A stretch of 27,541 bases of DNA from JBFJVD01 sp041624375 (GCA_041624375.1 JBFJVD010000014.1:1-27541), one strand, 5' to 3'. Shown: positions 15,655 through 24,576, numbered from the stretch's first letter. The notes: generated from the sequence alone by a model not told the origin. Program-made: numbers and translations.

Positions 15655-16203
15655 CTAGGCATCCAGCAAAGCGAGCAGCTCTCGCCAGGGCCCAACGGCC
15701 GATCGATATTCTTTGGCCACGGTCTTCACAATTTGATGAATATGGTTCAGGTCGTGAACAACCCATGCCGAGAGCATCTGGCCAAGCCGCACCTTACCGA
15801 GCGAGGGGTGAGTGGCCGTCCGGTTGAAATCTTCCGCCCCCAAATTGCTCTGCTTCAAGGTCTGGATGCTCGCCGTCCGTTCCTGCTCGAAAGTATCGAG
15901 CAGTTCGGCAATCGACTCTTGGGTATAGCTATCTGGCCCCGGCATCTGGTTGAAGGGAACGAAGGAACCATTCTCAGGGCCCGATTCGAGGAAGACCTTC
16001 AAGCGCGGAATCCAGTTCTCCCGCTCATTGTGCAGGAAATGGACCAGCACTTCTCTTGGCGACCATCCTTCCGTTATTTCCCTCGCGTGAAGAAGGGTGT
16101 CAGGCAGATTAAGCAGCAAGCCTCGCAGGACTTTGGGCGTTCCTTCCAGGTGGCGGACGACCACGTCCATATTGGGCAGATCGATTTCAGGATTTCGGCT
16201 CAT
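15655..16203 (-). CDS. DinB-fold putative metal-dependent enzyme (second copy)
   Basis: 182 residues of the DinB superfamily. Predicted metal ligands are His55 (EVLVHFLHNERENW), His150 and His154 (WVVHDLNHIHQIVK). A SMRP-type insert (GPDSYTQESIAELLDTFEQER) sits between helices 2 and 3. ATG at 16203 has GGAGG 8 bases upstream. The gene is the first of the minus-strand block and faces the plus-strand operon across a 416-bp gap, so its promoter should lie there. The paralogue at 14991-15500 follows 154 bp downstream and may be co-transcribed. Reaction unknown. Confidence 0.88.
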   Translation of the reverse strand: MSRNPEIDLPNMDVVVRHLEGTPKVLRGLLLNLPDTLLHAREITEGWSPREVLVHFLHNERENWIPRLKVFLESGPENGSFVPFNQMPGPDSYTQESIAELLDTFEQERTASIQTLKQSNLGAEDFNRTATHPSLGKVRLGQMLSAWVVHDLNHIHQIVKTVAKEYRSAVGPWRELLALLDA

Positions 16204-16619
16204 GATGGAGTCCTCCTCGCAGTTCGCCTGGGCACCACAACCTTGCCGTCCTTAGGTTGCCAGCGCGCCGCCTCCCCGATCCATGCTCTCTCCATCCTAA
16301 CTGAAAAAGAGGTCTGATCGGATGACTCTCAACCGAGACCTATGGCCCCATCGACCTACATACAGTCTTCACCGCCCTCAGGATAATGGACTCCATGCAC
16401 CCGCCAATATAGGGGAACTGGTGCATGAAGTGAATAACCGGTTTGCTCGTTTCGTCCTATGACACTAAGCAAGCCGTGCGTAACTTCTCGCTGCAATTTA
16501 CGACATATAGATTAGGGAAGAGTGTGGTTCGGGGTTCGCCACTCGGGACGGATCCGGGTACAAGGCGCGCCCTTCAATCAAAGCGGGTTGTTTGAAGTTT
16601 TTTCGAGGCAGGGTTGGTG
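16204..16619. other. 416-bp divergent intergenic region, probable promoter region for both strands
   Basis: No gene is visible. This gap separates the minus-strand DinB gene from the plus-strand envelope operon, so it should carry promoters in both directions. It is AT-richer than its surroundings, notably at 16470-16520, where CATATAGATT could supply a -10-like element for the plus strand at 16506-16511. No matching -35 is evident, so I do not call a promoter. No strong inverted repeat or riboswitch-like structure stood out. Confidence 0.5.
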
Positions 16620-17759
16620 ATGAAATCGGGCTTTGTGTACGACATCCATGGCCTGGTCGGAATTGAGTCTGCCTTCCGTCTCCCCGAACTCAAAGCTTTT
16701 CAGATCCCACAGCTCGGCCGACCGCCCGATCTGCGCATCATCCGAGAGGGCGGAAGCGCTGATCCGGGCGAGAGTGGCTCTATCATCTTCGAGGAAGCGC
16801 TTGGGCGGATCGGATTTCGGCTGCTGATCACGCTCCAGGATCCTATCCTCATTCGGCCCTCCCCATTGATCCAGCGGTCCCCACATGTGCTTTACACGAA
16901 CGTGATTGAACCCATTCTGCGTTGGGTGCTGGTCCGGCGAGATCACGCCCTCATCCATTCGGCCAGTATCGCTCTAGGGAGTCGGGCTGCGTTGATCACC
17001 GCGGCCACCGACACCGGCAAGACCACCACCATCCTTCGATCCGTGTCAAGCCAGCCGTGGGCGTTTCTTGCCGACGATATGACCATCCTGCGCAGCGACG
17101 GAGCGCTCTACAGCTTCCCCAAGCCACTCACCATCAGCTACCACACCCTGAAAGCCGTTGGGGCAGCCGCGTTGGGGACCAAAGAACGCTTCGCGCTTCA
17201 ACTTCAGAGCCGGCTCCATTCAAAGACCGGCCGTGCGTTCGGATTGCTGCTTCAGGATCTCGGATTGCCTGCGGCTTCGCTGAACGCACTGGTTCAGATC
17301 CTGATCCCACCGCCGAAGTTCATGATTCAGCGCCTGCTCCCCTCTGTGCTCACAGCGCGCTCCGCGCAGCTTGAGCATGTCATCCTCATTGAGCAGGGCG
17401 ATGAACTTCAGGAGCAAATCGATCACGCCTCGATCGTCGAGGCGCTGATGCGCAATGCGGAGGATGCCTATGGCTTTCCGCCCTATGCTTCGTTAGCCCC
17501 CCATCTTGTCCACTGGAAGGGCCAGGACCTGGCGGCCAGGGAGCGAGAAATCGTGGCGTCGGCCACCCAGAGGGCGACAGGCACCCTGTTGAGGAGCCGG
17601 GTTTACAGCTGGGGGCGAAGGATCCCCGGTTTGCTGAATGCCGCTGATTCCAAGCCAGTGAGCCTCACGGAGGGCTCGCTCGCAGCCGAAACTCGCCCTA
17701 GCTCCAGGCTAGAGCCAAGCGGTCCTGCGGGGGGGCTGCTGAAGGAGAAGCGCACATGA
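16620..17759 (+). CDS. HprK-like serine kinase fold protein (P-loop)
   Basis: 379 residues. The centre resembles the catalytic half of HPr kinase/phosphorylase and related P-loop kinases: ALIHSASIALGSRAALITA leads into a P-loop ATDTGKTTT (about 129-137), then FLADDMTILRSDG, the VADD-type motif that supplies catalytic acids. The first P-loop Gly is Ala, a degenerate form common in this uncharacterised branch. The rest does not match HprK, and no HPr or EIIA gene is nearby, so sugar-PTS control is unlikely. Such proteins often sit in polysaccharide or PqqD-type clusters; the substrate is unknown. ATG at 16620 has AGGG 6 bases upstream; in-frame GTG and TTG precede it. It overlaps the next gene by ATGA. 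Confidence 0.75.
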   Translation: MKSGFVYDIHGLVGIESAFRLPELKAFQIPQLGRPPDLRIIREGGSADPGESGSIIFEEALGRIGFRLLITLQDPILIRPSPLIQRSPHVLYTNVIEPILRWVLVRRDHALIHSASIALGSRAALITAATDTGKTTTILRSVSSQPWAFLADDMTILRSDGALYSFPKPLTISYHTLKAVGAAALGTKERFALQLQSRLHSKTGRAFGLLLQDLGLPAASLNALVQILIPPPKFMIQRLLPSVLTARSAQLEHVILIEQGDELQEQIDHASIVEALMRNAEDAYGFPPYASLAPHLVHWKGQDLAAREREIVASATQRATGTLLRSRVYSWGRRIPGLLNAADSKPVSLTEGSLAAETRPSSRLEPSGPAGGLLKEKRT

Positions 17760-18604
17760 GCGCCATAGAGACAAGAGCTCGTCATGGAATCTATCGCGGG
17801 CTGGCTGCCCTGGCCATCGGGGCTGCTTCGCTTGCCTGCGCTTCCTTCGGGGCGGGAACCGATCCTCCGGCAGACCCGGCAGCGGTACAGGAGGATACGA
17901 GTCGGAGCGAGTCCCAGGATCCTCAGGCAACCCTGCAATTGGATCCGGAGCAGCTATTTGACGAGGGCCGTGCAGCCTATAACCGCGGCGAGTATCGGGC
18001 GGCAATCGGTCAATTCGACTTGGCGATCGCCATCGACCCGCTGCTAGCGGACGCTTTCGAGTACCGTGGTCGGGCGTACTACAAGTTGGGAGACTATCCA
18101 GCCGCGATCGACAACCTTGACATGGCCATCACCCTCGATGCAGAGAACGCCAGCGCCTACTTTAATCGGGCTCGATCACAGTACAAGCTTGAAGCCTACA
18201 GCCAGGCGATCAGCGACCTGAACCAGGCGCTGGCCATCGAGCCAAACGACCCGCGAGCCTACTATTACCGGGGCCGCGCACACTACAAGCAGGGCAACTA
18301 TCAGAACGCCGTGCAGGATGAGAGCGAAGCCATTGCGCTCGATCCCGCATTTACTGCGGCCTATTACTATCGCGGACGGGCGCAATACAAGCTGGAGAAT
18401 TACGGCCAGGCCGTTGTGGACCTGAGCGAAACCATTCGCCTTGATCCAGCTTTCGCGATGGCCTACTTCTACCGCGGCCGGGCTCATGCAAAGCTGGACG
18501 AGTTCGGCTTGGCGATCGCCGACCTGAACATGTCCCTTCAGCTCGGACTGACACCCGGAACGCAAGAGCGCGCGCGGGTGATCCTCGACGAAATCGGCGG
18601 CTAG
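17756..18604 (+). CDS. TPR-repeat lipoprotein
   Basis: 282 residues. A lipoprotein signal ends in AASLAC, so Cys28 is likely lipidated and the protein sits outside the cytoplasmic membrane. After a Pro/Asp-rich spacer come six consecutive 34-residue tetratricopeptide repeats (about 66-265). Each has the A-YY-RG-A-YKLG-Y--A-------I--DP pattern, for example AYYYRGRAQYKLENYGQAV. TPR arrays are protein-binding scaffolds, so this may organise the enzymes of the operon at the membrane surface. ATG at 17756 has GGAG 8 bases upstream and overlaps the kinase stop as ATGA, indicating translational coupling. Confidence 0.9.
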   Translation: MSAIETRARHGIYRGLAALAIGAASLACASFGAGTDPPADPAAVQEDTSRSESQDPQATLQLDPEQLFDEGRAAYNRGEYRAAIGQFDLAIAIDPLLADAFEYRGRAYYKLGDYPAAIDNLDMAITLDAENASAYFNRARSQYKLEAYSQAISDLNQALAIEPNDPRAYYYRGRAHYKQGNYQNAVQDESEAIALDPAFTAAYYYRGRAQYKLENYGQAVVDLSETIRLDPAFAMAYFYRGRAHAKLDEFGLAIADLNMSLQLGLTPGTQERARVILDEIGG

Positions 18605-18626
18605 CAGGCAGATAAGAGCCTCATCG

Positions 18627-20279
18627 ATGGACACCTCTGCCCCGAAGAGGCGCACAAGCACACGCGTTCCTGCGGACGGCAACGGGCGCGGTATGCTTGC
18701 GCCCGAAACCGGCGATCACCAGCGGATGTTCCCGCTCTCCATCGACACGCGTTGGCACAGGGTGCGGGATTGGCTGTCACAGCCACGGAACGCTCTGCTG
18801 GTCATACTGCTCGTGTCTGCGGGGCTTCGCATGCTCTATCTCGGCGGGCTCGGGTTTAACAGCGACGAAGCCGTCTATGCGGGTCAGGCCGCTGCGATCG
18901 CCCGCGACCCGGACCTGTCCCCACTCTTCCCCATCTTCCGGGCACACCCGCTCCTCTTCCACGTATTGCTCTCGATTCCGTTCCAGCTGGCAACCGTAGA
19001 CCTGCTCGCTCGCCTCTTCGCAGCACTCGTGGGCATCCTTACCGTCTTTGTGCTCTACCACCTCGGCACGGATCTGTACGGGGAGCGTGCTGGCCTGCTG
19101 GCGGCTCTGCTGCTGGCCGTCATGCCCTACCATGTGATTGTCACGCGCCAGGTTTTGCTTGACGGGCCAATGACCCTGTTCGCAACCTTGACTCTGTTCA
19201 GCGTCGTTCGTTTTGCCCGCACCCAACATCCTCGATGGCTATACGCAAGCGGGGTTTCCATCGGCCTCACCTTCCTTGCCAAAGAAACCGGGATCCTGTT
19301 CGTGGTTTCCCTCTATGCGTTTCTGGCGCTTTCCCCCAGGATCCGGGTTCGGTTGCGCGACCTGGCCGGTTCGGCCGCCATGATGCTGATTGTCATCCTC
19401 CCCTTCCCGCTGACCCTGTGGCTCGCCGGCGGCGGAAGCGGCGGACGTACACAGCAGTACTTGATCTGGCAGCTCTCGCGCCGGCCAAACCATGAGTGGC
19501 CGTTTTATCCCCAGGTCCTGTTTGAGACGATCGGGCCGGCTGTGCTGCTGCTGGCGCTCCTCGGGCTGACTCTGGTCCGCCAGAATCAGCGCTGGAAGGA
19601 TGTGCTGCTGGGCGCGTGGATCCTGGTCCCCTTGATGTTCTATCAAGCCTGGCCGGTGAAAGGATTCCACTACCTGCTCGCGATCTCACCAGCGCTGGCG
19701 CTCCTGGCCGCCGGGGTCCTCGGGCGGCCACCCGACCAGCTGCCCTTCTTGAGAAGGATCCGGCTTGGCCGCCGTCAGGCGCTGCAGACTACCCTCATTG
19801 TTCTTGTCGTCATTTCCTTGATCATCCCCTCGATGTCGCGTGTACTGCCGAGGCCCACAACAGAGTTCCTGGCTGGATCGGGTGGGGTCCCCGGCGGGCG
19901 CGAGGCAGGCTTGTGGCTCCGCGACAATACGCCGCAGGGTTCGACGCTGATGACCATTGGCCCTTCCATGGCGAACATCCTGCAATTCTATGGATATCGG
20001 CGAGCGCTAGGCCTCTCGGTCAGTCCCAATCCCTTGCACCGCAATCCAGCTTATACCCCCATCCGAAATCCCGATTTTGAGATCCGGACCGGCGAGATCC
20101 AGTACCTTGTCTGGGATACCTACTCGGCCGGCCGTTCGGCGTTCTTTTCGAACAAGCTGTTGGCCTATGCCGAAAAGTACGATGGCCGAGTGGTACATAC
20201 GGAAACCATCACCATGAGAACCCCAACGGGAACGCTGGTTGACACCCCGGTCATTGTGATCTACGAGGTGCGCCCGTGA
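18627..20279 (+). CDS. GT39-like (ArnT/PMT-family) integral membrane glycosyltransferase
   Basis: 550 residues with a polytopic membrane core of at least ten helices and a C-terminal soluble domain (about 410-550). The first loop holds LGFNSDEAVYAGQAA with the conserved Asp80-Glu81 pair that GT39/ArnT/PMT enzymes use for catalysis. PYHVIVTRQVLLDGPMTLF and FLAKETGILF are further family blocks. These enzymes move sugars from polyprenyl-phosphate donors to lipids or proteins on the outer face. Acceptor and sugar are unknown. ATG at 18627 is chosen; no strong ribosome-binding site is seen and Met34 is an alternative. It follows the TPR gene by 22 bp and overlaps the next gene through GTGA. Confidence 0.85.
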   Translation: MDTSAPKRRTSTRVPADGNGRGMLAPETGDHQRMFPLSIDTRWHRVRDWLSQPRNALLVILLVSAGLRMLYLGGLGFNSDEAVYAGQAAAIARDPDLSPLFPIFRAHPLLFHVLLSIPFQLATVDLLARLFAALVGILTVFVLYHLGTDLYGERAGLLAALLLAVMPYHVIVTRQVLLDGPMTLFATLTLFSVVRFARTQHPRWLYASGVSIGLTFLAKETGILFVVSLYAFLALSPRIRVRLRDLAGSAAMMLIVILPFPLTLWLAGGGSGGRTQQYLIWQLSRRPNHEWPFYPQVLFETIGPAVLLLALLGLTLVRQNQRWKDVLLGAWILVPLMFYQAWPVKGFHYLLAISPALALLAAGVLGRPPDQLPFLRRIRLGRRQALQTTLIVLVVISLIIPSMSRVLPRPTTEFLAGSGGVPGGREAGLWLRDNTPQGSTLMTIGPSMANILQFYGYRRALGLSVSPNPLHRNPAYTPIRNPDFEIRTGEIQYLVWDTYSAGRSAFFSNKLLAYAEKYDGRVVHTETITMRTPTGTLVDTPVIVIYEVRP

Positions 20280-21601
20280 AATGGCTGGCCTGGCTCTCAG
20301 CGGTCTTGCTTCTCCAGATCGGCGCCGCGCCCAATGCTGCCGCTCAGGCCCCCGAAGATCCTGAGCCCAACACACCCATCCGGCACGTGATCGTCCTCAT
20401 GCAGGAGAACCACACGTTCGATAACTACTTCGGAACCTATCCTGGCGCCGACGGCTTCCCCGAAGGGTTGTGTGTGCCGGTTAATCCATTCGATCCGCAG
20501 TCGACCGATTGCGTCGAGCCCTTTCACCTCGGCGACCAGCCAATTCAGGATCTGGATCACAGCCGCCGGACCTATCGCATCCAGCACAACCAGGGACGAA
20601 TGGATGGATTCATCTATGCGCTCGACATCCTCAACCAGGAGGGCCGGCTTGCGCTTGGCTATTACGACGATCGAGAGCTGGCGTACTACTGGAATCTCGC
20701 CGATGAGTACGTGCTGTTTGATCGCTTCTTCAGCTCGGCATCCGCGGGCAGCTTCATGAACCACACTTACTGGATGGCCGCCTCCCCCGGACGAGGCGAG
20801 GACAAGCCTACGCTGGATGGGCTGAACGGGATCGAGACCATATTCGATCGTCTGCATGAGCGCGACATCTCCTGGAGAGTCTATATCCAGAAGTACGATC
20901 CGGAGTTGGACTACCGCGATCTGGTGCCCGGAGCGCCCCGGCCGCCGCAGGTGGAATGGGTTCCACTATTGAGCATGGACCGATTCCTGGAAGACCCGGA
21001 GCTCTCAGAACGGATTGTCGATCTCGACCAGTATTACGAGGATTTGCGGCAGGGTCAATTGCCGGCAGTTTCATACATCAAAATCATCGGTGCAAGCGAA
21101 CATCCCCCGGGAAGCCTGCTCTCCGGACAACGGGCCACACGCGCGCTACTGCAGGCCTTGATGCAGAGCGACGCCTGGGAGCATGCAGCTTTCATCCTGA
21201 CCTATGACGACTGGGGGGGCTGGTATGACCATGTTCCACCTCCGCAGGTGGACGCCTACGGATACGGATTTCGCGTCCCTGCGCTGCTGGTAAGCCCGTA
21301 TGCGCGCCAAGGCTACGTGGATCACACGACGCTGGACTACACTTCCATCCTTAAATTCATCGAAGAGAACTGGGATATCGACCCGCTCACTGATCGAGAT
21401 GCGCGCGCCAACAGCCTCAGCCAGGCCTTCGACTTTGAGCAGCCACCCCGGCAGGCGCAGCTGGTCCCCATGACGCGCTATGCAGGAGAAGGTACCAGTC
21501 CGACACGGGTGCCCTTGATCTACGCCAGCTACACCGCTTCATTCCTGTTCGCCGCCGGTCTGATCGCTCGAGCCCTCCGGGAAGCTCGCAGGGAATCGTG
21601 A
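20276..21601 (+). CDS. Secreted phosphoesterase of the phospholipase C/acid phosphatase (AcpA) family, C-terminally anchored
   Basis: 441 residues. A signal peptide (residues 1-24, ending AAAQA) leads to the phosphoesterase domain: MQENHTFDNYFGTYPG (42-57), SAGSFMNHTYWMAASPG (157-172), SEHPP (274-278) and TYDDWGGWYDHVPPP (309-323), the metal- and phosphate-binding blocks of bacterial phospholipase C and acid phosphatases. A hydrophobic helix at about 414-434 followed by RALREARRES indicates a C-terminal membrane anchor, so it would act outside the cell while tethered. Start is GTG at 20276, with GAGG 7 bases upstream, overlapping the glycosyltransferase stop. It could remove phosphate from an envelope glycan or lipid; the substrate is inference. 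Confidence 0.88.
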   Translation: MKWLAWLSAVLLLQIGAAPNAAAQAPEDPEPNTPIRHVIVLMQENHTFDNYFGTYPGADGFPEGLCVPVNPFDPQSTDCVEPFHLGDQPIQDLDHSRRTYRIQHNQGRMDGFIYALDILNQEGRLALGYYDDRELAYYWNLADEYVLFDRFFSSASAGSFMNHTYWMAASPGRGEDKPTLDGLNGIETIFDRLHERDISWRVYIQKYDPELDYRDLVPGAPRPPQVEWVPLLSMDRFLEDPELSERIVDLDQYYEDLRQGQLPAVSYIKIIGASEHPPGSLLSGQRATRALLQALMQSDAWEHAAFILTYDDWGGWYDHVPPPQVDAYGYGFRVPALLVSPYARQGYVDHTTLDYTSILKFIEENWDIDPLTDRDARANSLSQAFDFEQPPRQAQLVPMTRYAGEGTSPTRVPLIYASYTASFLFAAGLIARALREARRES

Positions 21602-21626
21602 GCTCACTGAAAGCCTCCCACCTCCG

Positions 21627-22853
21627 ATGAGCCACCATCCTGTCCTGCTGCTATTGCTCGGACTCCTTCCCCTGTCCTTGCTTGGCACTGGTCCGCAGGC
21701 TGAGGGACCTGTTGCGATCGAGAGACCTGCGGGCGAACCATCGGCGCATCCCATCCAGCCCCCTGCCGTTCCTTCCTCCGCCGAGGCGACCTTTGCTGCT
21801 GAAGGCAGGTTTCAGCCCGACCAGAGCATCCGCCAGGAGATCCAGGTCGTGCCGCCGCTGGAAGGTGTGGCGGTACGCGTGTTCCCGCCGTGCACGCTGT
21901 ACCTACCGCCAGGCGAGACCATGACTAGCTTTTGTTTGGGAAACGATCGTCCTGGGGCGGAGGCTGATACGTTTCAGTCCAACGCGCAGGGAGTCATCCA
22001 GATCCAGGTCCCTCGGGAAGGTCTCTACTACTTGCAGGCCCTGCCATGGGAAGATGAAGCCAGGGGCATGCGGGCCGCATTTAGCCGCTGGGACGATCCC
22101 GTATTCCTGCCCGAGCGGTCGGTCACACTGCCGTCGACCCGCATTGAGGCCATCGGCTATGATGTGAGCCGGCAAGTCACTATCGAATTTGGCGACCTGG
22201 ACGGACGACGGATCGCGGCCGAGCGCGTTGAGGCGCTTACCTTGCGCAGCAGCATCGGTGATGTGTTCGACCTACAAGGAACCGACCGGCCATGGCTGTT
22301 GTCCCAACGTGTCCTGCGCCGAGACGCCGGGCTGGAGGCCGTTGATGTGGTGTATTCACTGCAAAGCGTGATGATCGACGGCTCGAACGTTGTCAATCGA
22401 GGGCAGCAACGCTTCACCGCATTGGATGCAAAACCCTGGCAATTCGAGCTCCTGCTGTACTCGGCCAGGATCCAGGCTCGCGATGCGGTGCTGCGCCGCC
22501 CGGTTCAGGGAGCGATCCTCCTGCACTATCCAGATGGTCATTCCACGAGCGTTCCACTCGATGAGAACGGTGTGGCCCGGGTGGAGGGACTGGCCCGCGG
22601 AACTTATCGGGCTCAGATCGTTGGAACTGGCGGCCTGAATCCGCCCACCCTCTTTGTGCTCTCGCGTGATCAGCAGGTCGACGCGCTGGTGATCGGACCA
22701 GCGTCACTGGCTCTGGTCCTCGGCGGCGGATTGCTCTTTGGGGTGGGCCTACTTGCGTTTGGCCGCCCCCGCATCTTTCGCCACGCAGCCAGGCATTTGC
22801 GCCGCGCGCTGCGGCTGGGGGCGCCTGAGGCAGTCGAACGTCCGGAGCGTTGA
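21627..22853 (+). CDS. Secreted, C-terminally anchored protein of unknown function with a carboxypeptidase-regulatory-like domain
   Basis: 408 residues. An N-terminal hydrophobic signal (residues 4-22) precedes a Pro/Glu-rich spacer, then beta-rich domains. Near residues 285-335, VQGAILLHYPDGHSTSVPLDE leads to NGVARVEGLARGTYRAQIVG, which looks like a carboxypeptidase-regulatory/CNA-B-type beta-sandwich. A membrane segment at about 355-380 (LALVLGGGLLFGVGLLAFG) is followed by a very basic tail (RHAARHLRRALR), giving an outside-anchored topology. I recognise no overall family. ATG at 21627 lies 25 bp after the phosphoesterase stop; the end overlaps the next start as TGATG. Its place in the operon suggests a structural or binding role beside the enzymes. 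Confidence 0.75.
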   Translation: MSHHPVLLLLLGLLPLSLLGTGPQAEGPVAIERPAGEPSAHPIQPPAVPSSAEATFAAEGRFQPDQSIRQEIQVVPPLEGVAVRVFPPCTLYLPPGETMTSFCLGNDRPGAEADTFQSNAQGVIQIQVPREGLYYLQALPWEDEARGMRAAFSRWDDPVFLPERSVTLPSTRIEAIGYDVSRQVTIEFGDLDGRRIAAERVEALTLRSSIGDVFDLQGTDRPWLLSQRVLRRDAGLEAVDVVYSLQSVMIDGSNVVNRGQQRFTALDAKPWQFELLLYSARIQARDAVLRRPVQGAILLHYPDGHSTSVPLDENGVARVEGLARGTYRAQIVGTGGLNPPTLFVLSRDQQVDALVIGPASLALVLGGGLLFGVGLLAFGRPRIFRHAARHLRRALRLGAPEAVERPER

Positions 22854-23968
22854 TGCGAAACCGGCAGGTCCTTAGTTTGAGTCAATCCGCACGCCTCGCC
22901 GGCCTGGCAGCGTTGCTGCTTCTGCTGTTCGGCCCGCTGTTCCAGCGGCAAGCTCCAGGTGCCGCCGCGCAATCCGATCCCATTCCACTGCTGGCGTACT
23001 ATTACATCTGGTTTGATCCCGGTTCATGGGATCGAGCCAAGCGAGATCTCCCGTTGCTCGGGGCCTACTCAAGTGACGATCGAGGCGTGATGGAACAGCA
23101 TGTACGCTGGGCGAAGGAAGTCGGGTTCAACGGGTTTATCGTGAGCTGGAAGTCCACCGAACCGCTCAATCGCAGGCTGGCCCAGCTGGTGGAGATCGCA
23201 GCGCAGGAACAGTTCAAGCTGGTCATCATCTACCAGGGGCTGGACTTTGAGCGCCGGCCGCTGCCGGTCGAGGAGATTGTCGGCGACCTCGAATGGCTTC
23301 TCGAGACGTATGCTGGCGAGCCAGTCTTTAACCTCTTCGGCCGGCCGGTGATTGTGCTCTCCGGTAGTTGGGAATTCTCGCCGGAACAGGTTAGGCAAAT
23401 GGCCGCTTCCACCCATGAGAAAGCCTACCTCCTTGCCACCGAGCGGGAGGCGGGAGAGTATCTTCGCCTGGCACCTGTGGTGGATGGAAATGCCTATTAC
23501 TGGTCCTCCGGCGATCCAATCGAAACCCCCGGGTTCGAGACCCGACTGGGCGCCCTGGGGGAGGCTGTGCACGCGGACAGAGGGCTCTGGATTGCACCGC
23601 TCGCACCCGGTTTTGATGCACGCTTGATCGGCGGAGCGAGGGTAGTGGAGCGCCGGGAGGGAGAAACCCTTCGACAGGGAATGGCGGCTGCCTTGGAAGC
23701 CGCGCCGGATGCGCTCGGGCTCATCAGCTGGAATGAATTCAGCGAAAACACGCACGTTGAACCAAGCGTGAACCATGGCATGCGCTATCTCGAGGTGATC
23801 GCTGAACTGCGTGAAGCCGCGCCACCAGCACCGATCAACTTCGCCTCCGATGCTCCGGCCGAAACCGCGCCGCAGATCAGCTTCGATCGGCTGCTCACTT
23901 TTGTGCTACTGATTGGCCTCGGGCTGGGGAGTATGCTCGTGCTCGGGCTCAGGGGACGGACTCGGTAG
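22853..23968 (+). CDS. GH99-like (endo-alpha-mannosidase/WbsX-type) exported glycoside hydrolase, C-terminally anchored
   Basis: 371 residues. After an N-terminal signal (about 14-40), the catalytic barrel opens with LLAYYYIWFDPGSWDRAKRD (46-65) and HVRWAKEVGFNGFIVSWKS, both typical of GH99-like/WbsX proteins. WNEFSENTHVEPS (293-305) is the family's acid-containing motif. These enzymes act on mannose-type or similar polysaccharide linkages; many WbsX members lie in O-antigen or exopolysaccharide clusters. A membrane segment (346-366) ends the protein, followed by LRGRTR. ATG at 22853 has GGAG 5 bases upstream and overlaps the previous stop as TGATG. It is the last gene of the operon, and the next gene converges 29 bp away. 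Confidence 0.85.
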   Translation: MRNRQVLSLSQSARLAGLAALLLLLFGPLFQRQAPGAAAQSDPIPLLAYYYIWFDPGSWDRAKRDLPLLGAYSSDDRGVMEQHVRWAKEVGFNGFIVSWKSTEPLNRRLAQLVEIAAQEQFKLVIIYQGLDFERRPLPVEEIVGDLEWLLETYAGEPVFNLFGRPVIVLSGSWEFSPEQVRQMAASTHEKAYLLATEREAGEYLRLAPVVDGNAYYWSSGDPIETPGFETRLGALGEAVHADRGLWIAPLAPGFDARLIGGARVVERREGETLRQGMAAALEAAPDALGLISWNEFSENTHVEPSVNHGMRYLEVIAELREAAPPAPINFASDAPAETAPQISFDRLLTFVLLIGLGLGSMLVLGLRGRTR

Positions 23969-23997
23969 GCAACCCCTCATGCATTCGGCATAAGCCT

Positions 23998-24501
23998 TCA
24001 GCGCCAGAATTCCGAGTGGGGATGGATCGCCTCCGCTTCCAGGTGCGGGCCCGAGACTTCGACACGTCTAGCCCCGCGCGCAAGAACCTCATGGCAGCTG
24101 ATACGTAGGGGTCCTGCCGGGCGACGCTCTTCGATGTGCGCATACAGCTTCGCCTGACTCAATCCAAAGACCACCCGACCGATGCCCGACCAGTAGATGG
24201 CACCGGAACACATCGGGCAGGGCTCGGTGCTGGCGAAGAGGGTCGCAGTCTCCAAGACTTCGGGGGAAAGCTGCGCAGCTGCGCGCACCAGATTGGTTTC
24301 CGCGTGGCCGGTTGGATCGCCCGTCGTGACGACATTGTTCTCAGCCACGAGCAGCTCACGCCCTTCGGCATCTGCCAATATGGCCCCGAAGGGGTGATCG
24401 CCTCGTTCCCGGGCTTGCACCGCCGCCGCGAACGAGCGCCGCAGCAAATCAGTCTCGCGGGCGGTGAGGGCTTGAGGTTCGGGTGCAGTGAAATCCGTCA
24501 T
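23998..24501 (-). CDS. Nucleoside/guanine deaminase (CDA fold)
   Basis: 167 residues of the cytidine deaminase-like fold. The zinc and proton-shuttle site is HAE (66-68, GHAETNLVRAA) with PCPMC (94-98). HPFGAILAD and IYWSGIGRVVFGL complete the family core, and the tail contains GPLRISCHEVL. This belongs with guanine or small-base deaminases rather than the tRNA adenosine deaminase TadA, judging by GHAETNLVR and the C-terminal half; the exact base is unsure. ATG at 24501 has AGGAGG 4 bases upstream. It follows the OsmC-family gene by 75 bp on the same strand. Confidence 0.9.
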   Translation of the reverse strand: MTDFTAPEPQALTARETDLLRRSFAAAVQARERGDHPFGAILADAEGRELLVAENNVVTTGDPTGHAETNLVRAAAQLSPEVLETATLFASTEPCPMCSGAIYWSGIGRVVFGLSQAKLYAHIEERRPAGPLRISCHEVLARGARRVEVSGPHLEAEAIHPHSEFWR

Positions 24502-24576
24502 GGGACCTCCTCTTGTTATCGCGCCAGAACGTCATAGGAACCGCCTGGAATCGACCTCATTCCAGGTGATCCTGGT

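Noticed and set aside
15451..16317. Plus-strand ORF of 288 residues
   Set aside because: Antisense to the second DinB gene, which has a good ribosome-binding site and His triad.
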